64,000 nucleotides of DNA, taken from Burkholderia sp. SRS-W-2-2016. GTDB taxonomy: Bacteria; Pseudomonadota; Gammaproteobacteria; Burkholderiales; Burkholderiaceae. Below are positions 34,531 to 44,555 of this stretch, in pieces. The stretch is taken from assembly GCF_001931485.1 (NCBI RefSeq), contig NZ_MSDV01000073.1:22189-86188 (forward strand), written 5' to 3'. The notes under the pieces are model-generated. The model saw only the letters and a program-made list of their open reading frames with translations, was not told the origin of the DNA and did not search any database. A program made the translations under genes and the position numbers. Position 1 is the stretch's first letter. Each line of letters starts with the position of its first letter.

Positions 34531-35379
34531 ATGAAACTGCTTCGTTATGGGCCGAAAGGCCAGGAAAAGCCGGGCCTGCTCGATGCGCAAGGCAAGCTGC
34601 GCGATCTGTCGAAGGTCGTCGGCGATATCGACGGCGCGGTGCTGAGCGATGAGAGCCTCGCGAAACTGCGCGCGCTCGATCCGGCCACGCTGCCGCTGGT
34701 CGAAGGCAATCCGCGGCTCGGCCCGTGCGTCGCGAGGATCGGCAAGTTCATCTGTATCGGCCTGAACTACGCGGACCACGCGGCGGAATCGAATCTGCCG
34801 GTGCCGGCCGAGCCGGTCATCTTCAACAAGTGGACGAGCGCGATCAGCGGCCCGAACGATGACATCGAAATTCCGCGCGGCTCGAAGAAGACCGACTGGG
34901 AAGTCGAACTCGGCGTGGTGATCGGCAAGGCCGCGAAGTACGTCGACGAAGCGAACGCGCTCGAACACGTGGCCGGCTACTGCGTGATCAACGACGTGTC
35001 GGAGCGCGAATGGCAGATCGAGCGCGGCGGCACGTGGGACAAGGGCAAGGGCTTCGACACGTTCGGCCCGATCGGCCCGTGGATGGTGACGCGCGATGAA
35101 GTCGCGGATCCGCAGAACCTGAACCTGTGGCTCGAAGTGGACGGCCACCGCTATCAGAACGGCAGCACGAAGACGATGATCTTCAGCGTCGCGAAGGTCG
35201 TGTCGTACGTGTCGCAGTGCATGAGCCTGCAACCGGGCGACGTGATCTCGACCGGCACGCCGCCGGGCGTCGGCATGGGCGTGAAGCCGAACCCGGTGTA
35301 CCTGAAGGCGGGCCAGACGGTGCGCCTCGGTATCGAAGGGCTCGGCGAGCAGACGCAGAAGACTTACGCGGCGGAATAA
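34531..35379 (+). CDS. FAH-family hydrolase, 2,4-diketo-3-deoxy-L-fuconate hydrolase type
   Basis: The product has 282 residues. FAH superfamily metal ligands lie in DWEVELGVVIGK, and CIGLNYADHAAES, TFGPIGPWMV and ISTGTPPGVGMG are typical. Family members cleave C-C bonds of acylpyruvates; in the fucose route it yields pyruvate and L-lactate. Databases often name close relatives ureidoglycolate lyase, but the context here argues for the sugar pathway. AAGGGAAAG precedes the ATG and the gene follows the dehydrogenase by 43 nt. Confidence 0.82.
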   Translation: MKLLRYGPKGQEKPGLLDAQGKLRDLSKVVGDIDGAVLSDESLAKLRALDPATLPLVEGNPRLGPCVARIGKFICIGLNYADHAAESNLPVPAEPVIFNKWTSAISGPNDDIEIPRGSKKTDWEVELGVVIGKAAKYVDEANALEHVAGYCVINDVSEREWQIERGGTWDKGKGFDTFGPIGPWMVTRDEVADPQNLNLWLEVDGHRYQNGSTKTMIFSVAKVVSYVSQCMSLQPGDVISTGTPPGVGMGVKPNPVYLKAGQTVRLGIEGLGEQTQKTYAAE

Positions 35380-35420
35380 GCCGCGGGCGCAACTAGGGCG
35401 GCGCGCTCTGGCGGGCCGCC

Positions 35421-35858
35421 TTAGCCGCCGCCTCCCACCTCATCCCCATTCTCGCCAATCCGGTTGACGGTCCCCTGCGCGACCGCCACCAGCTTTTCGC
35501 GGTTGCCCTCCATCACATACACGCTGCACTGGCAGGTCGCCTGATTGCGCCCCGCGTGGATCACGCTCGCGCGCGCGAGCAGCGTGCCGTTCATCGCCGG
35601 GCGCAGATAGTTGATCTTGTATTCGCCGGTCACGACCTTCGGACCGAGCGACAGCGCGCCCGCGAACGTCAGCGCATTGTCGGCCAGATAGCTGATGACC
35701 CCGCCATGCACGAAGCCGTGCTGCTGCCTCAGTTCGTCGCGAATCGGCAGACAGAGGGTGAGTTCGTTGCCGGCGGTGTGCATCAACTCCGCGCCTAGCA
35801 GCATGCTGAACGGCTGGGCGTGCAGCGCGCCGCGCGCCCGGTCGAGTAGGTCGGTCAT
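35421..35858 (-). CDS. PaaI-type hotdog thioesterase
   Basis: The product has 145 residues. The hotdog helix carries FVHGGVISYLADNALTFAG, the PaaI/4HBT signature, and YKINYLRPA follows. It hydrolyses acyl-CoA thioesters in the cytoplasm, with short or aromatic acyl groups most likely. ATG 35858 has AAGGA at good spacing; an upstream ATG at 35876 does not. It is convergent with the FAH gene; a GC-rich hairpin sits between the stops. Confidence 0.82.
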   Translation of the reverse strand: MTDLLDRARGALHAQPFSMLLGAELMHTAGNELTLCLPIRDELRQQHGFVHGGVISYLADNALTFAGALSLGPKVVTGEYKINYLRPAMNGTLLARASVIHAGRNQATCQCSVYVMEGNREKLVAVAQGTVNRIGENGDEVGGGG

Positions 35859-36143
35859 CGTGGTTCCTTCAGGCAACGCCGGTTGGGTGCATGAGGTGCA
35901 GGAAAAGCGGCCGCGCCGGCGCGCTTCGCGCGGTCCCTACCCACTCTAGGAAGCGCCGCTGCGCTGTGCAAGGTGATTCCGCCCGGAGTCGCGCGCATTG
36001 TTGTGAAAATCCACTCCAATCACGACGATCGCCGATGAAACCTGCTGTAAGCATCTGTTTGCCCGCATTTCCCTCAAGTAGTGGACGACCCTGCCGTTAA
36101 CCCTGGGATAGCCTCCGTCATTCATTGCCCACAGGTGTTCACG

Positions 36144-37766
36144 ATGTTCAGCAAGATCAAGGTCGCATCCGGCCTGTTATGTGTTCTGCTCGCGTTCTGC
36201 GCGTTCCAGCTCGTTACGGTGGGGCTGGGATTCTGGTCGCTGACGCGCACGCACGACGACGTCGGCGAACTGTCGAATATCGCGCTCAAGCAGGTCGATG
36301 CGGTCAACCAGACCACCCAGCGCCTGATGGACGCGCGCATCAACCTGTCGCGCGCCGGAACGCGGATGGTGCGCGGCGGCGCGGAGCCGACCGACATCGT
36401 GCAGCACGCGCGCGAACAGCTCGTCGCCGCCGATCAAACGTTTGCCTCCTTCGCGAGCGCCCAGAAGACCGGCGACGAAAACGCCACTCGCGCGGCCGCG
36501 CTCGCCGAGCGCTACAAGAAGCTGCACGACGCGCTGAGCGAACTGGTGCAGTTTCTCGACGCGAACAATATCCAGGCGTTCCTCGATCAGCCGACCCAGT
36601 CGTTCCAGGACGCTTACCTGACCGAAGTGCACAACTTCGTCCAGTTCGGCGACGCCGCGAGCCGCGCGTCGCTCGATTCGATCGATGCGCGGATGGCCGC
36701 ATTCCGTATCGTCAGCGTGGTGATCCTGCTGGTGCTGGTGGCCGGCACGCTCGCGGTGTACACGGCGCTGCGGCGCGGCGTCGTCGCGCCGCTGGAGGAA
36801 GCCGGCCAGCACTTCGAGCGCATCGCGCAGGGCCGCCTCGATCAGCCGATCGCCGCGCGTGGCACGAACGAAATCGGCCGCCTGTTCTCGGGTCTGGCGA
36901 CGATGCAGGCGAGCGTCGCGCGGACCGTCAAGACGGTGCGCGAATCGGCCGACTCGATCCATATCGGCGCCGACGAAATCGCCACCGGCAACGCCGATCT
37001 GTCGGCGCGTACGGAAAACCAGGCGGCGTCGCTGGAAGAGACCGCGTCGAGCATGGAAGAGCTGACCGCGACCGTGCGCCAGAACGCCGACCACGCGCGT
37101 GAAGCGAACGCGCTTGCCGAGACCGCGCTCGATGCGACGTCGCGCGGCAGCGCGGTGGTGAACGAGGTGGTCGACAAGATGCGCGGGATCGCGCAGAGCT
37201 CGGACAAGATCGCCGAGATCATTTCGGTGATCGACGGCATCGCGTTCCAGACCAATATCCTCGCGCTCAACGCGGCCGTGGAGGCGGCGCGCGCGGGCGA
37301 GCAGGGCCGCGGCTTCGCGGTGGTGGCGGGCGAGGTGCGCGGGCTCGCGCAGCGCAGCGCGCAGTCGGCCAAGGAGATCAAGACGCTGATCAGCGAATCG
37401 GTCGCGGAGATCCAGGGCGGCTCGACGCTGGTCGAGCGCGCGGGCGAGGCGATGAACCACGTGTCCGAGTCGATCTCGCGGGTCACGCAGATGATGGCGG
37501 AGATCAGCGCGTCGTCGCTGGAGCAGAGCACCGGCATCGAGCAGGTGAACCAGGCGGTCGTGCAGATGGACGAGATGACCCAGCAGAACGCGGCGCTCGT
37601 CGAGCAGGCCGCGGCGGCGGCGGCATCGCTGCATCAGCAGACTGAACAATTGAAACAGGCTGTATCTGTTTTCGAAATTTCGGAAACTGTGTTGCGTACG
37701 CAACATGCGGGCGCAATGCGCGGCGCGAATACGGAATTCGCATTAACCGGCATGCACGCGATTTAA
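36144..37766 (+). CDS. Methyl-accepting chemotaxis protein, four-helix-bundle sensor
   Basis: The product has 540 residues. The order is transmembrane helix 1 (about 8-32), a periplasmic four-helix sensor of Tar type (about 33-188), transmembrane helix 2 (about 190-211), HAMP (about 212-265) and the cytoplasmic signalling hairpin with the tip IDGIAFQTNILALNAAVEAA. There is no C-terminal NWETF-type pentapeptide, so it depends on other receptors for adaptation-enzyme tethering. ATG 36144 removes 21 non-family residues from the longest frame. The sensed ligand cannot be deduced. Confidence 0.88.
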   Translation: MFSKIKVASGLLCVLLAFCAFQLVTVGLGFWSLTRTHDDVGELSNIALKQVDAVNQTTQRLMDARINLSRAGTRMVRGGAEPTDIVQHAREQLVAADQTFASFASAQKTGDENATRAAALAERYKKLHDALSELVQFLDANNIQAFLDQPTQSFQDAYLTEVHNFVQFGDAASRASLDSIDARMAAFRIVSVVILLVLVAGTLAVYTALRRGVVAPLEEAGQHFERIAQGRLDQPIAARGTNEIGRLFSGLATMQASVARTVKTVRESADSIHIGADEIATGNADLSARTENQAASLEETASSMEELTATVRQNADHAREANALAETALDATSRGSAVVNEVVDKMRGIAQSSDKIAEIISVIDGIAFQTNILALNAAVEAARAGEQGRGFAVVAGEVRGLAQRSAQSAKEIKTLISESVAEIQGGSTLVERAGEAMNHVSESISRVTQMMAEISASSLEQSTGIEQVNQAVVQMDEMTQQNAALVEQAAAAAASLHQQTEQLKQAVSVFEISETVLRTQHAGAMRGANTEFALTGMHAI

Positions 37767-37798
37767 GCAACTGCACTAAAAAACCGGCAGTAAAAAAG

Positions 37799-37827
37799 AA
37801 AATGGCTCGCGATATGCGAGCCATTTT
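37799..37827. terminator. Intrinsic terminator between the chemoreceptor and cold-shock genes
   Basis: AAAATGGCTCGC (37799-37810) pairs with GCGAGCCATTTT (37816-37827) around a 5-nt loop. The A- and T-ended stem can serve both convergent genes. Confidence 0.75.
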
Positions 37828-37888
37828 GCATTAGACGATGGGGCCTCTACAGGCGCCTATCGTGTCGTCCAGGCGAGTACCGAGGTAC

Positions 37889-38092
37889 TTAGGCCGACTG
37901 GATGTTTGCAGCTTGCTTGCCCTTCGGGCCTTGCTTGACTTCAAACGTCACCTTCTGGTTTTCCTGCAGGGACTTGAAGCCCGATGCCTGGATTTCCGAG
38001 AAGTGTGCAAACAGGTCTTCGCCGCCGTCGTCCGGGGTGATGAAGCCAAAGCCCTTTGCATCGTTAAACCACTTAACAGTACCTGTTGCCAT
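37889..38092 (-). CDS. csp: Cold-shock protein, CspA family
   Basis: The product has 67 residues, the standard size. RNP1 is KGFGFI and RNP2 is DLFAHF, and the start MATGTVKWFNDAKGFGF is canonical. It binds single-stranded RNA and DNA and acts as an RNA chaperone. ATG 38092 is preceded by GGATC; an in-frame ATG 30 nt upstream gives a non-family leader. A 300-bp upstream region is free of genes and may carry the long leader common for such genes. Confidence 0.95.
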   Translation of the reverse strand: MATGTVKWFNDAKGFGFITPDDGGEDLFAHFSEIQASGFKSLQENQKVTFEVKQGPKGKQAANIQSA

Positions 38093-38394
38093 TTTTGATC
38101 CAATAAATGTTGTGCATTGCATCGCGACCGCAATTGCTCGATGTGAGCTCAGCCGCGAGGGGAGAGTTGTATCACGTCTTTATGACAGACGCCAATCCAA
38201 CCCGTATCCGGGTATTCCCCGGTTTTGGCTGTTAACCGGCTGAAAGGACGGTGTCATAAGGGTCTTTTGTGGGGCCAGGGTAAACCACGGGCTCGCCGTT
38301 ATCGGAAAAAAGTCAGCGCTTTTTTCTCAAAATTCGCTTCGCGTTTCTCGAACGTTTCGACCCTTTAACTCCGTTCATTGCCTTCTAAATTCGC
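38093..38394. other. Upstream region of the cold-shock gene
   Basis: No gene is seen. A GAAAAAAG-6-CTTTTTTC hairpin lies at 38305-38326, nearer to the end of the leftward epimerase gene and possibly part of its termination. The remainder presumably holds the csp promoter and leader, which I cannot place with confidence. Confidence 0.35.
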
Positions 38395-39528
38395 CTAAGA
38401 CTGTGTCCCCGTTTCCGCCGCGAAGGGGAGGGATGCATACGCGGTGGCGAGGTGATAGGGGGTGGTCGACGGCATATCGGGACGGGCTATTTCGCCGTCT
38501 GACGTCTTACATTCATACCAACCATTTTCATGCAGAAAGCATTGTTGAAATTGTCCGATCTGTTGCGGTAATGCCGCGCGCACGTTCGGATCGTCGTGAC
38601 AGGCGAGCGCGCGCAGGTATTCGGTCTGCGCCCAGATGCGCCGGATCGGGTCCTTGACGTTGCCGAATTCGTCGAGCGCCGCGCACACGCCGCCGCTCTC
38701 CGGGTCCACGCCGTGCTGCTGCGCAAAGGCAAACGCGCGGGTGAGCGCGTCGGCGAGGCCGGTGCCGTCGAACAACGCGCCGCCCTGCTTGACCAGCCAG
38801 TACCACTCGAACTGATGCCCCGGCTCCAGGCGGTTGCCGCTCGCGCCGATCGGCAATTCGGCGACGCAGCCGGTCGGCGCGTGCACGAAGTGCCGGGCGA
38901 CCGCAGTGGCGAGGCGGCGCAGCGCGGCGCCGAACACGTTGTCGCGAGTCGCCTCACAGGCGGTCAGCCATGCCTCGGTCAGATGCATCAGCGGATTTTG
39001 CAGCGGCGTGCCGGTGACCTTCGAGAAGTCGGCGTTCAGCGCCGCGTTGAACAGATCGCCGTCGGCGGCGAAATTCGACTGGATCAGCGCGCTCGTGGTG
39101 TGCACCAGATTCAGCGCGTCGCGGTTGTCGAAGCGGCGCGCGTAGTCGGCGCACGCGAAGATCACGAACGCATGCGTGTACAGGTCCTTGGTCGTGTCGA
39201 GCGGGATGCCGTGCGCATCGACGCTGTAGAACCATCCGCCGTGATCGGTGTCGTGAAAGGTGTGCCGCAGCGAGTCGAACAGCACGCGCGCGTGCTCGGC
39301 GTCGCCGGCCTGCGAGAACGTGAACAACTGTCGTGCGCACGCCATCGCCCGATAGCGTTCCGGGGGCAGAGGCTGGTCGCCGCTCGCGTCGAGCGCTTCG
39401 TAGGGCAGCTTCAGCGTGGCGTTGAAGCCGGGGCCGCGCCACATGGGCAGCACCACGTTCGCGAAGTGCTCGCGCAGCGCGGTCGCGGCGGTGATGGTCG
39501 AAGCGGCGGGAAGGGTCGTGCTGGGCAT
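38395..39528 (-). CDS. N-acylglucosamine 2-epimerase (AGE) family protein
   Basis: The product has 377 residues, matching the alpha6/alpha6 barrel AGE family (sugar 2-epimerases and aldose-ketose isomerases). Conserved pieces include RQLFTFSQAG, HTFHDTDHGGWFYSVD, KDLYTHAFVIFACADY and LEPGHQFEWYWLV, whose histidines line the active site. The specificity (mannose, cellobiose or N-acyl sugars) is not readable. ATG 39528 was chosen over a longer Arg-rich frame. It is transcribed alone. Confidence 0.82.
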   Translation of the reverse strand: MPSTTLPAASTITAATALREHFANVVLPMWRGPGFNATLKLPYEALDASGDQPLPPERYRAMACARQLFTFSQAGDAEHARVLFDSLRHTFHDTDHGGWFYSVDAHGIPLDTTKDLYTHAFVIFACADYARRFDNRDALNLVHTTSALIQSNFAADGDLFNAALNADFSKVTGTPLQNPLMHLTEAWLTACEATRDNVFGAALRRLATAVARHFVHAPTGCVAELPIGASGNRLEPGHQFEWYWLVKQGGALFDGTGLADALTRAFAFAQQHGVDPESGGVCAALDEFGNVKDPIRRIWAQTEYLRALACHDDPNVRAALPQQIGQFQQCFLHENGWYECKTSDGEIARPDMPSTTPYHLATAYASLPFAAETGTQS

Positions 39529-39804
39529 AAGTCGTCTGGTCGGGCGCGATGTGTCGAGGCGGCGTGCGGACGGCGCTTCACGGATGCGGACGGGGCCGGC
39601 ATGACGGAGCGCGCGTCGAGGCCGCGGCGGTGTGCGGCTTAGCATAAAGCAAACGTGTCGCGCTGACACCCCGGCTCAAGCATTCGGAATGCGCGATGCG
39701 GGGCGGAGGCTTGCCGCGATAGGGCGCCGTTGTTGGGTCGTTGTTGCCATTGGCGCCATTGTCGATCTCGCGTTGATCTCGCAGCCAAACAAGGAGGAAT
39801 AACA

Positions 39805-40491
39805 ATGCTGGGCAATCTCGAACTCATCTCCCGTCTGGTGCTTGCCGCCGCGCTCGGCAGCGTGATCGGCTTCGAGCGCGAGCGGCTGTCGTGGGCGGCC
39901 GGCCTGCGCACGCATATGCTGGTCTGCGTCGGCTCGACGCTGATCATGATCGTGTCGGCGTACGGCTTCGCCGAGGTGCTGCGCGACGAGCACGTGGTGC
40001 TCGATCCGTCGCGGATGGCCGCCCAGGTCGTGTCGGGCATCGGCTTTCTCGGTGCGGGCTCGATCCTGTTGCGCGGCGAGATCGTGCGCGGGCTGACGAC
40101 CGCGGCCAGTCTGTGGTCGGTGGCGGCGATCGGGCTCGCGGTCGGCGGCGGGCTGTACACCGCGTCGATCGCGGCGACCATCATCATTCTGATCATCCTC
40201 GCCGGCATCAAGCCGCTCGAACGGCGCTTCATCACGGTCAAGCAGCGGCGGCAACTGTCGATGATCGTCGAGCGCGGCTCGCTGACCTTTCATTCGCTGC
40301 ACGACGAACTCGGCGCCGCGAGCCCGCGCGTGAAGCAGTTCGTGATGCAGCAGAGCGACGACGCGCCCGAGTGCGATGAAGTGACGATCACGTTGCATCG
40401 GGTGTCGAACACCGAATACGAGGCGATCTGCGCGCGCTTGCGGCAGTTGCCGGGCGTGCGGCAGTTTCGGCGGGATGAGACCGCGGGTTGA
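39805..40491 (+). CDS. MgtC/SapB-family membrane protein
   Basis: The product has 228 residues. Four to five N-terminal hydrophobic helices contain GSVIGFERERLSWAAGLRTH and GIGFLGAGSILLRG, the MgtC signature, followed by a soluble C-terminal domain of about 80 residues. MgtC-type proteins modulate ATP synthase or magnesium homeostasis. A perfect AGGAGG lies 9 nt before ATG 39805. No Mg transporter gene is adjacent. Confidence 0.88.
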   Translation: MLGNLELISRLVLAAALGSVIGFERERLSWAAGLRTHMLVCVGSTLIMIVSAYGFAEVLRDEHVVLDPSRMAAQVVSGIGFLGAGSILLRGEIVRGLTTAASLWSVAAIGLAVGGGLYTASIAATIIILIILAGIKPLERRFITVKQRRQLSMIVERGSLTFHSLHDELGAASPRVKQFVMQQSDDAPECDEVTITLHRVSNTEYEAICARLRQLPGVRQFRRDETAG

Positions 40492-40621
40492 GCGGGTGAA
40501 TGGCGGCATTGGGAAGGGTCGTGGGAGCGGCGCGAACGATGTAAATCGCCGGGGAATGGCTTAGGCGCGGGCGGACCGCCATGCGACAATGCGGGCTCTA
40601 AAAATTCCAATGGCAATGACG

Positions 40622-40664
40622 AGCGGTTCAGGGCGCCCCGTTCCCCGGCGACGACCGCTTTTTT
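40622..40664 (+). terminator. Putative intrinsic terminator immediately upstream of the low-complexity gene
   Basis: AGCGGT (40622-40627) pairs with ACCGCT (40654-40659) around an inner GC-rich hairpin, followed by a T-run to 40664. It probably ends the mgtC-type transcript, but it also ends only 4 nt before the next ATG. Confidence 0.5.
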
Positions 40665-40668
40665 ATCT

Positions 40669-42315
<1,647 letters not shown>

Positions 42316-42387
42316 TCGATCGCTCAGCCGCCGCGCCGCCCTTCGACGAGGGCCGCGCGGCGGCTCACCCCACGGCGCCACTTCCCC

Positions 42388-42660
42388 AGCGCCGCTCGTC
42401 TACCTCCCGCTCAACTAGCTGCCGCAAGGTACCCGCCGTCACGACGTCATCTCCCCAGCGCCGCTCGTCTACCTCCTGCCCAAATAGCTGTCGCAAGGCA
42501 CCCGCCCGTCACGACGTCATCTCCCCGGCGCGGCTCGTCTACCTCCCGCCCAACTAATTGCCGCAAGGCAAGCGCCCGCCACGACGCCACCTCTCCGAGC
42601 GTCGCGCATCTACCTCCCCCCGATAGTTGCCGTAAGGCACCCACCAGTCGCAGCGCCGCC
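42388..42660. repeat. Four tandem units of about 70 bp with conserved mini-hairpins
   Basis: Units start at about 42388, 42457, 42527 and 42598 (periods 69, 70 and 71 bp), sharing CGCTCGTCTACCTCC-like and CGCAAGGCACCC-like blocks. Each unit contains a small stem closed by a GCAA or GTAA loop (42420-42431, 42489-42500, 42558-42571, 42628-42639). The unequal periods exclude a conserved reading frame. This fills most of the 417-bp gap between two genes. Confidence 0.75.
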
Positions 42661-42732
42661 CCCGCGTTTTAAACTTCCGCAACTGATGCGAGACCGGCCC
42701 GGCTCGCCAGCGCCCATCCCGCGGACACCGTT

Positions 42733-43041
42733 ATGCCGACTAGCGAGCACAAATATTCGATCGATGAATTGTTGACCGCGCTGCTGCGCGATCAGGGCAT
42801 CCACGAGGGCTACTGGGCGTTGAATGTCGAGTTCTCCGCCACCGGCGCTTCCGTGCGCCCCCAGGACCACGCGACGCGCACGCTGCCGGGGCTGATCGTG
42901 TCGGTCAATAGCGCGACCTTGCGGCGGGCGGACAGCAACGTCGCGGGCGCGCTCGACGCAGCCGTCGTCAATCCCCGCAAGGAAAGCGTCGCCGCGAAGC
43001 CGGCGCGCAGTCGCAAGACGGTGCCGACCACTCTGCAGTAA
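42733..43041 (+). CDS. Hypothetical protein
   Basis: The product has 102 residues. The N-terminal half looks folded (SIDELLTALLRDQGIHEGYW, then LNVEFSATGASVRPQ) and the C-terminal third is basic and disordered (AAKPARSRKTVPTTLQ). No ribosome-binding site is obvious before the ATG. Family not recognised. It follows the 70-bp repeat array. Confidence 0.6.
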   Translation: MPTSEHKYSIDELLTALLRDQGIHEGYWALNVEFSATGASVRPQDHATRTLPGLIVSVNSATLRRADSNVAGALDAAVVNPRKESVAAKPARSRKTVPTTLQ

Positions 43042-43152
43042 CGCGCCACTTCGACCCTAAAAGTGTTAAATCGGGGACGTTGTCGCGATGCAACGTACGG
43101 AGCCCAAATTAACTGTCCAGTACGCGTTACCCGGGAATTTGCTGCATTGCAC

Positions 43153-43201
43153 TAGACTTGCCCTAGGGAAAACCCTATAATTCTTTTTAAGGGAAAACCC
43201 T
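43153..43201 (+). promoter_or_regulatory. Promoter with twin palindromic operator-like repeats
   Basis: TAGACT (43153-43158), a 17-bp spacer and a consensus TATAAT (43176-43181) form a sigma-70 promoter. The palindrome AGGGAAAACCCT occurs twice, at 43165-43176 in the spacer and at 43190-43201 near the expected transcription start, 25 bp apart. The layout suggests a repressor binding two sites. The regulated gene starts at 43231. Confidence 0.6.
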
Positions 43202-43230
43202 AGCAATGCAGTCACTAACCGGGAGTCGCC

Positions 43231-43389
43231 ATGAGCTTCATCTTTGCACTGTTCCAAAAGGTCAGCGACCTCTTTGCGTCGCCCCATCTGCCGCTGGATT
43301 CGGACTACTCGTACGAAGCGCGTGCTCGCGAAGCGGACCGTATGCGTCGCGCGCAAGCCACGCTGTTCGGCGTCAAGCTGACCGACTAA
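43231..43389 (+). CDS. Very small protein, possibly DUF3563-like
   Basis: The product has 52 residues: an amphipathic N-terminus (MSFIFALFQKVSDLFASP), an acidic turn (LDSDYSYEARAREADRMRR) and a short tail ending KLTD. GGGAG lies 6 nt upstream of ATG 43231. The Arg-rich helical middle recalls the DUF3563 small proteins of Burkholderiales, but I am not certain. It has a well-formed promoter with twin palindromes and its own terminator, which support it as a real, regulated gene. Confidence 0.65.
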   Translation: MSFIFALFQKVSDLFASPHLPLDSDYSYEARAREADRMRRAQATLFGVKLTD

Positions 43390-43431
43390 GACCAGCGTCA
43401 CCGTCCTGAGCGCGAGACAACGCGCCGGGAC

Positions 43432-43497
43432 GCGCACCCTCGGGTGCGCAACATTATTGAAGCCACTGTTCGCCAACGCGGATCGTGGCTTTTTGTT
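43432..43497 (+). terminator. Hairpin and intrinsic terminator after the 52-residue gene
   Basis: A perfect GCGCACCC/GGGTGCGC hairpin (43432-43449) is followed by AAGCCAC (43460-43466) pairing with GTGGCTT (43485-43491) and a T-rich run from 43490. Confidence 0.65.
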
Positions 43498-43500
43498 TTT

Positions 43501-43941
43501 GGGTTGCCAGAAAACCGGGAAGCGACCGGAAAGCGCCCGGGACCGCGCCGGGACCGCGCTCGGGAAAGCCGGAAAGGCCAAATATTCATTACAACAGCCT
43601 TTCATTGATATTTTCGCCGGCGTCTCCAAGTCCTTGCGAAATATTTCGTTAGAGAAATGAATGTAACGGGGCTTCACGTCGATTCGTGCGCGCAGCATGC
43701 GGCGATGCCCCGAAAGCCTTGCTGGTGCGGGGCTCGCGAGCGGAAATGGGGTCGCGTCATCCGTCCCTATCTATGAAATGCGCGCTTACAAGTGCTCACG
43801 TCTTCGTGCGTTTCGGGCCGCTAAAGTGGCTCTCAAGCGTACGGCGTCTGCATCGGGTCTCTCACGAAGCGCTTCGAGCGAAGCGTGAAGCCCAGACGAT
43901 ACGGACGCTGGCCTGGAATAAAACTTTGACGGGAGGTCATT
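43501..43941. other. Intergenic, no supported gene
   Basis: Short overlapping frames here lack ribosome sites and family features. A 12-bp palindrome CGAAATATTTCG lies at 43637-43648 in an AT-richer island. The promoter of the secreted protein at 43942 should lie in the right half. Confidence 0.35.
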
Positions 43942-44250
43942 ATGAAAACCTTTAGCAAAACTTCGCGCTCGGTTATCGCAACCCTGCTGGCCGGCGGCGC
44001 ACTGCTCGCAGCCGGCAGCGCAATGGCCCAGGAACGGGTGTACATCGGCAACGGCCCGGCGCCGGCCGTCTACGGTCAGCCGCACATGGTGCCGGTGGGC
44101 GTGTCGATCAACATCGGCTGGCATGGCGATCGTTACTGGGACGGCCATCGTTACTGGGAACACGACGAGTGGATGCGCCATCATCCGCACGACCGCGATC
44201 CGCGCCACCACGACGGCCGCGACGATCACCGTCCGCCCCCGCGCTACTAA
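43942..44250 (+). CDS. Small exported His/Asp-rich protein
   Basis: The product has 102 residues. A clear signal peptide (SVIATLLAGGALLAAGSAMA) is cleaved before QERVYIG. The mature part has aromatic/Gly repeats (GDRYWDGHRYWEHDEW) and a His/Asp/Arg-rich tail (HHPHDRDPRHHDGRDDH) that could bind metal ions in the periplasm. GGGAGG precedes the ATG. It resembles many short YXWDGHRY-type exported proteins of Burkholderia with no assigned function. Confidence 0.75.
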   Translation: MKTFSKTSRSVIATLLAGGALLAAGSAMAQERVYIGNGPAPAVYGQPHMVPVGVSINIGWHGDRYWDGHRYWEHDEWMRHHPHDRDPRHHDGRDDHRPPPRY

Positions 44251-44287
44251 TGCGCGCATGACGACGCCGCGCAGCGCGGCGTGAGTC

Positions 44288-44328
44288 CACGAAGCCGGCC
44301 TTTTCCTCGCGGAAAGGCCGGCTTCGTC
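44288..44328 (+). terminator. Strong hairpin after the exported protein gene
   Basis: CGAAGCCGGCCTTT (44290-44303) pairs with AAAGGCCGGCTTCG (44313-44326) and the stem continues inward to a TCGC loop. No T-run follows, so the terminator role is likely but not certain. Confidence 0.55.
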
Positions 44329-44368
44329 GCGTCTGGCGGCGCGAATTCGTGAGCATGCGGGTTATCGA

Positions 44369-44448
44369 GTTCGCGGGTACGCGGGTACGCGGGTACGCGA
44401 GTGCGCGGGTACGCGAGTGCGCGAGTGCGCGAGTGCGCGAGTGCGCGG
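44369..44448. repeat. Ten tandem copies of an 8-bp unit
   Basis: Ten units of the form GTNCGCGR (N mostly A or G, R either purine) run without interruption over 80 bp. The array ends about 107 nt upstream of the start codon of the following dehydrogenase gene. Confidence 0.9.
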
Positions 44449-44555
44449 GTTCGATTCCGGAGCCGGGCCGTGTTCTTCCGTGCGCGCGCCCCGTCATTCG
44501 CGTGTGCTGCGCTATGCTTCAACGCTTTATCGACTGCAGCGGGGGCGAGGTGGAG

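Noticed and set aside
42388..42660. Possible CRISPR array
   Set aside because: The units are contiguous and about 70 bp long without constant repeats separated by unique spacers, and no cas genes are present.
44349..44555. Upstream in-frame extension of the dehydrogenase that translates the 8-bp repeats
   Set aside because: ATG 44556 has a strong ribosome site and gives the normal NAD-binding N-terminus; no ribosome site was seen for the upstream start.
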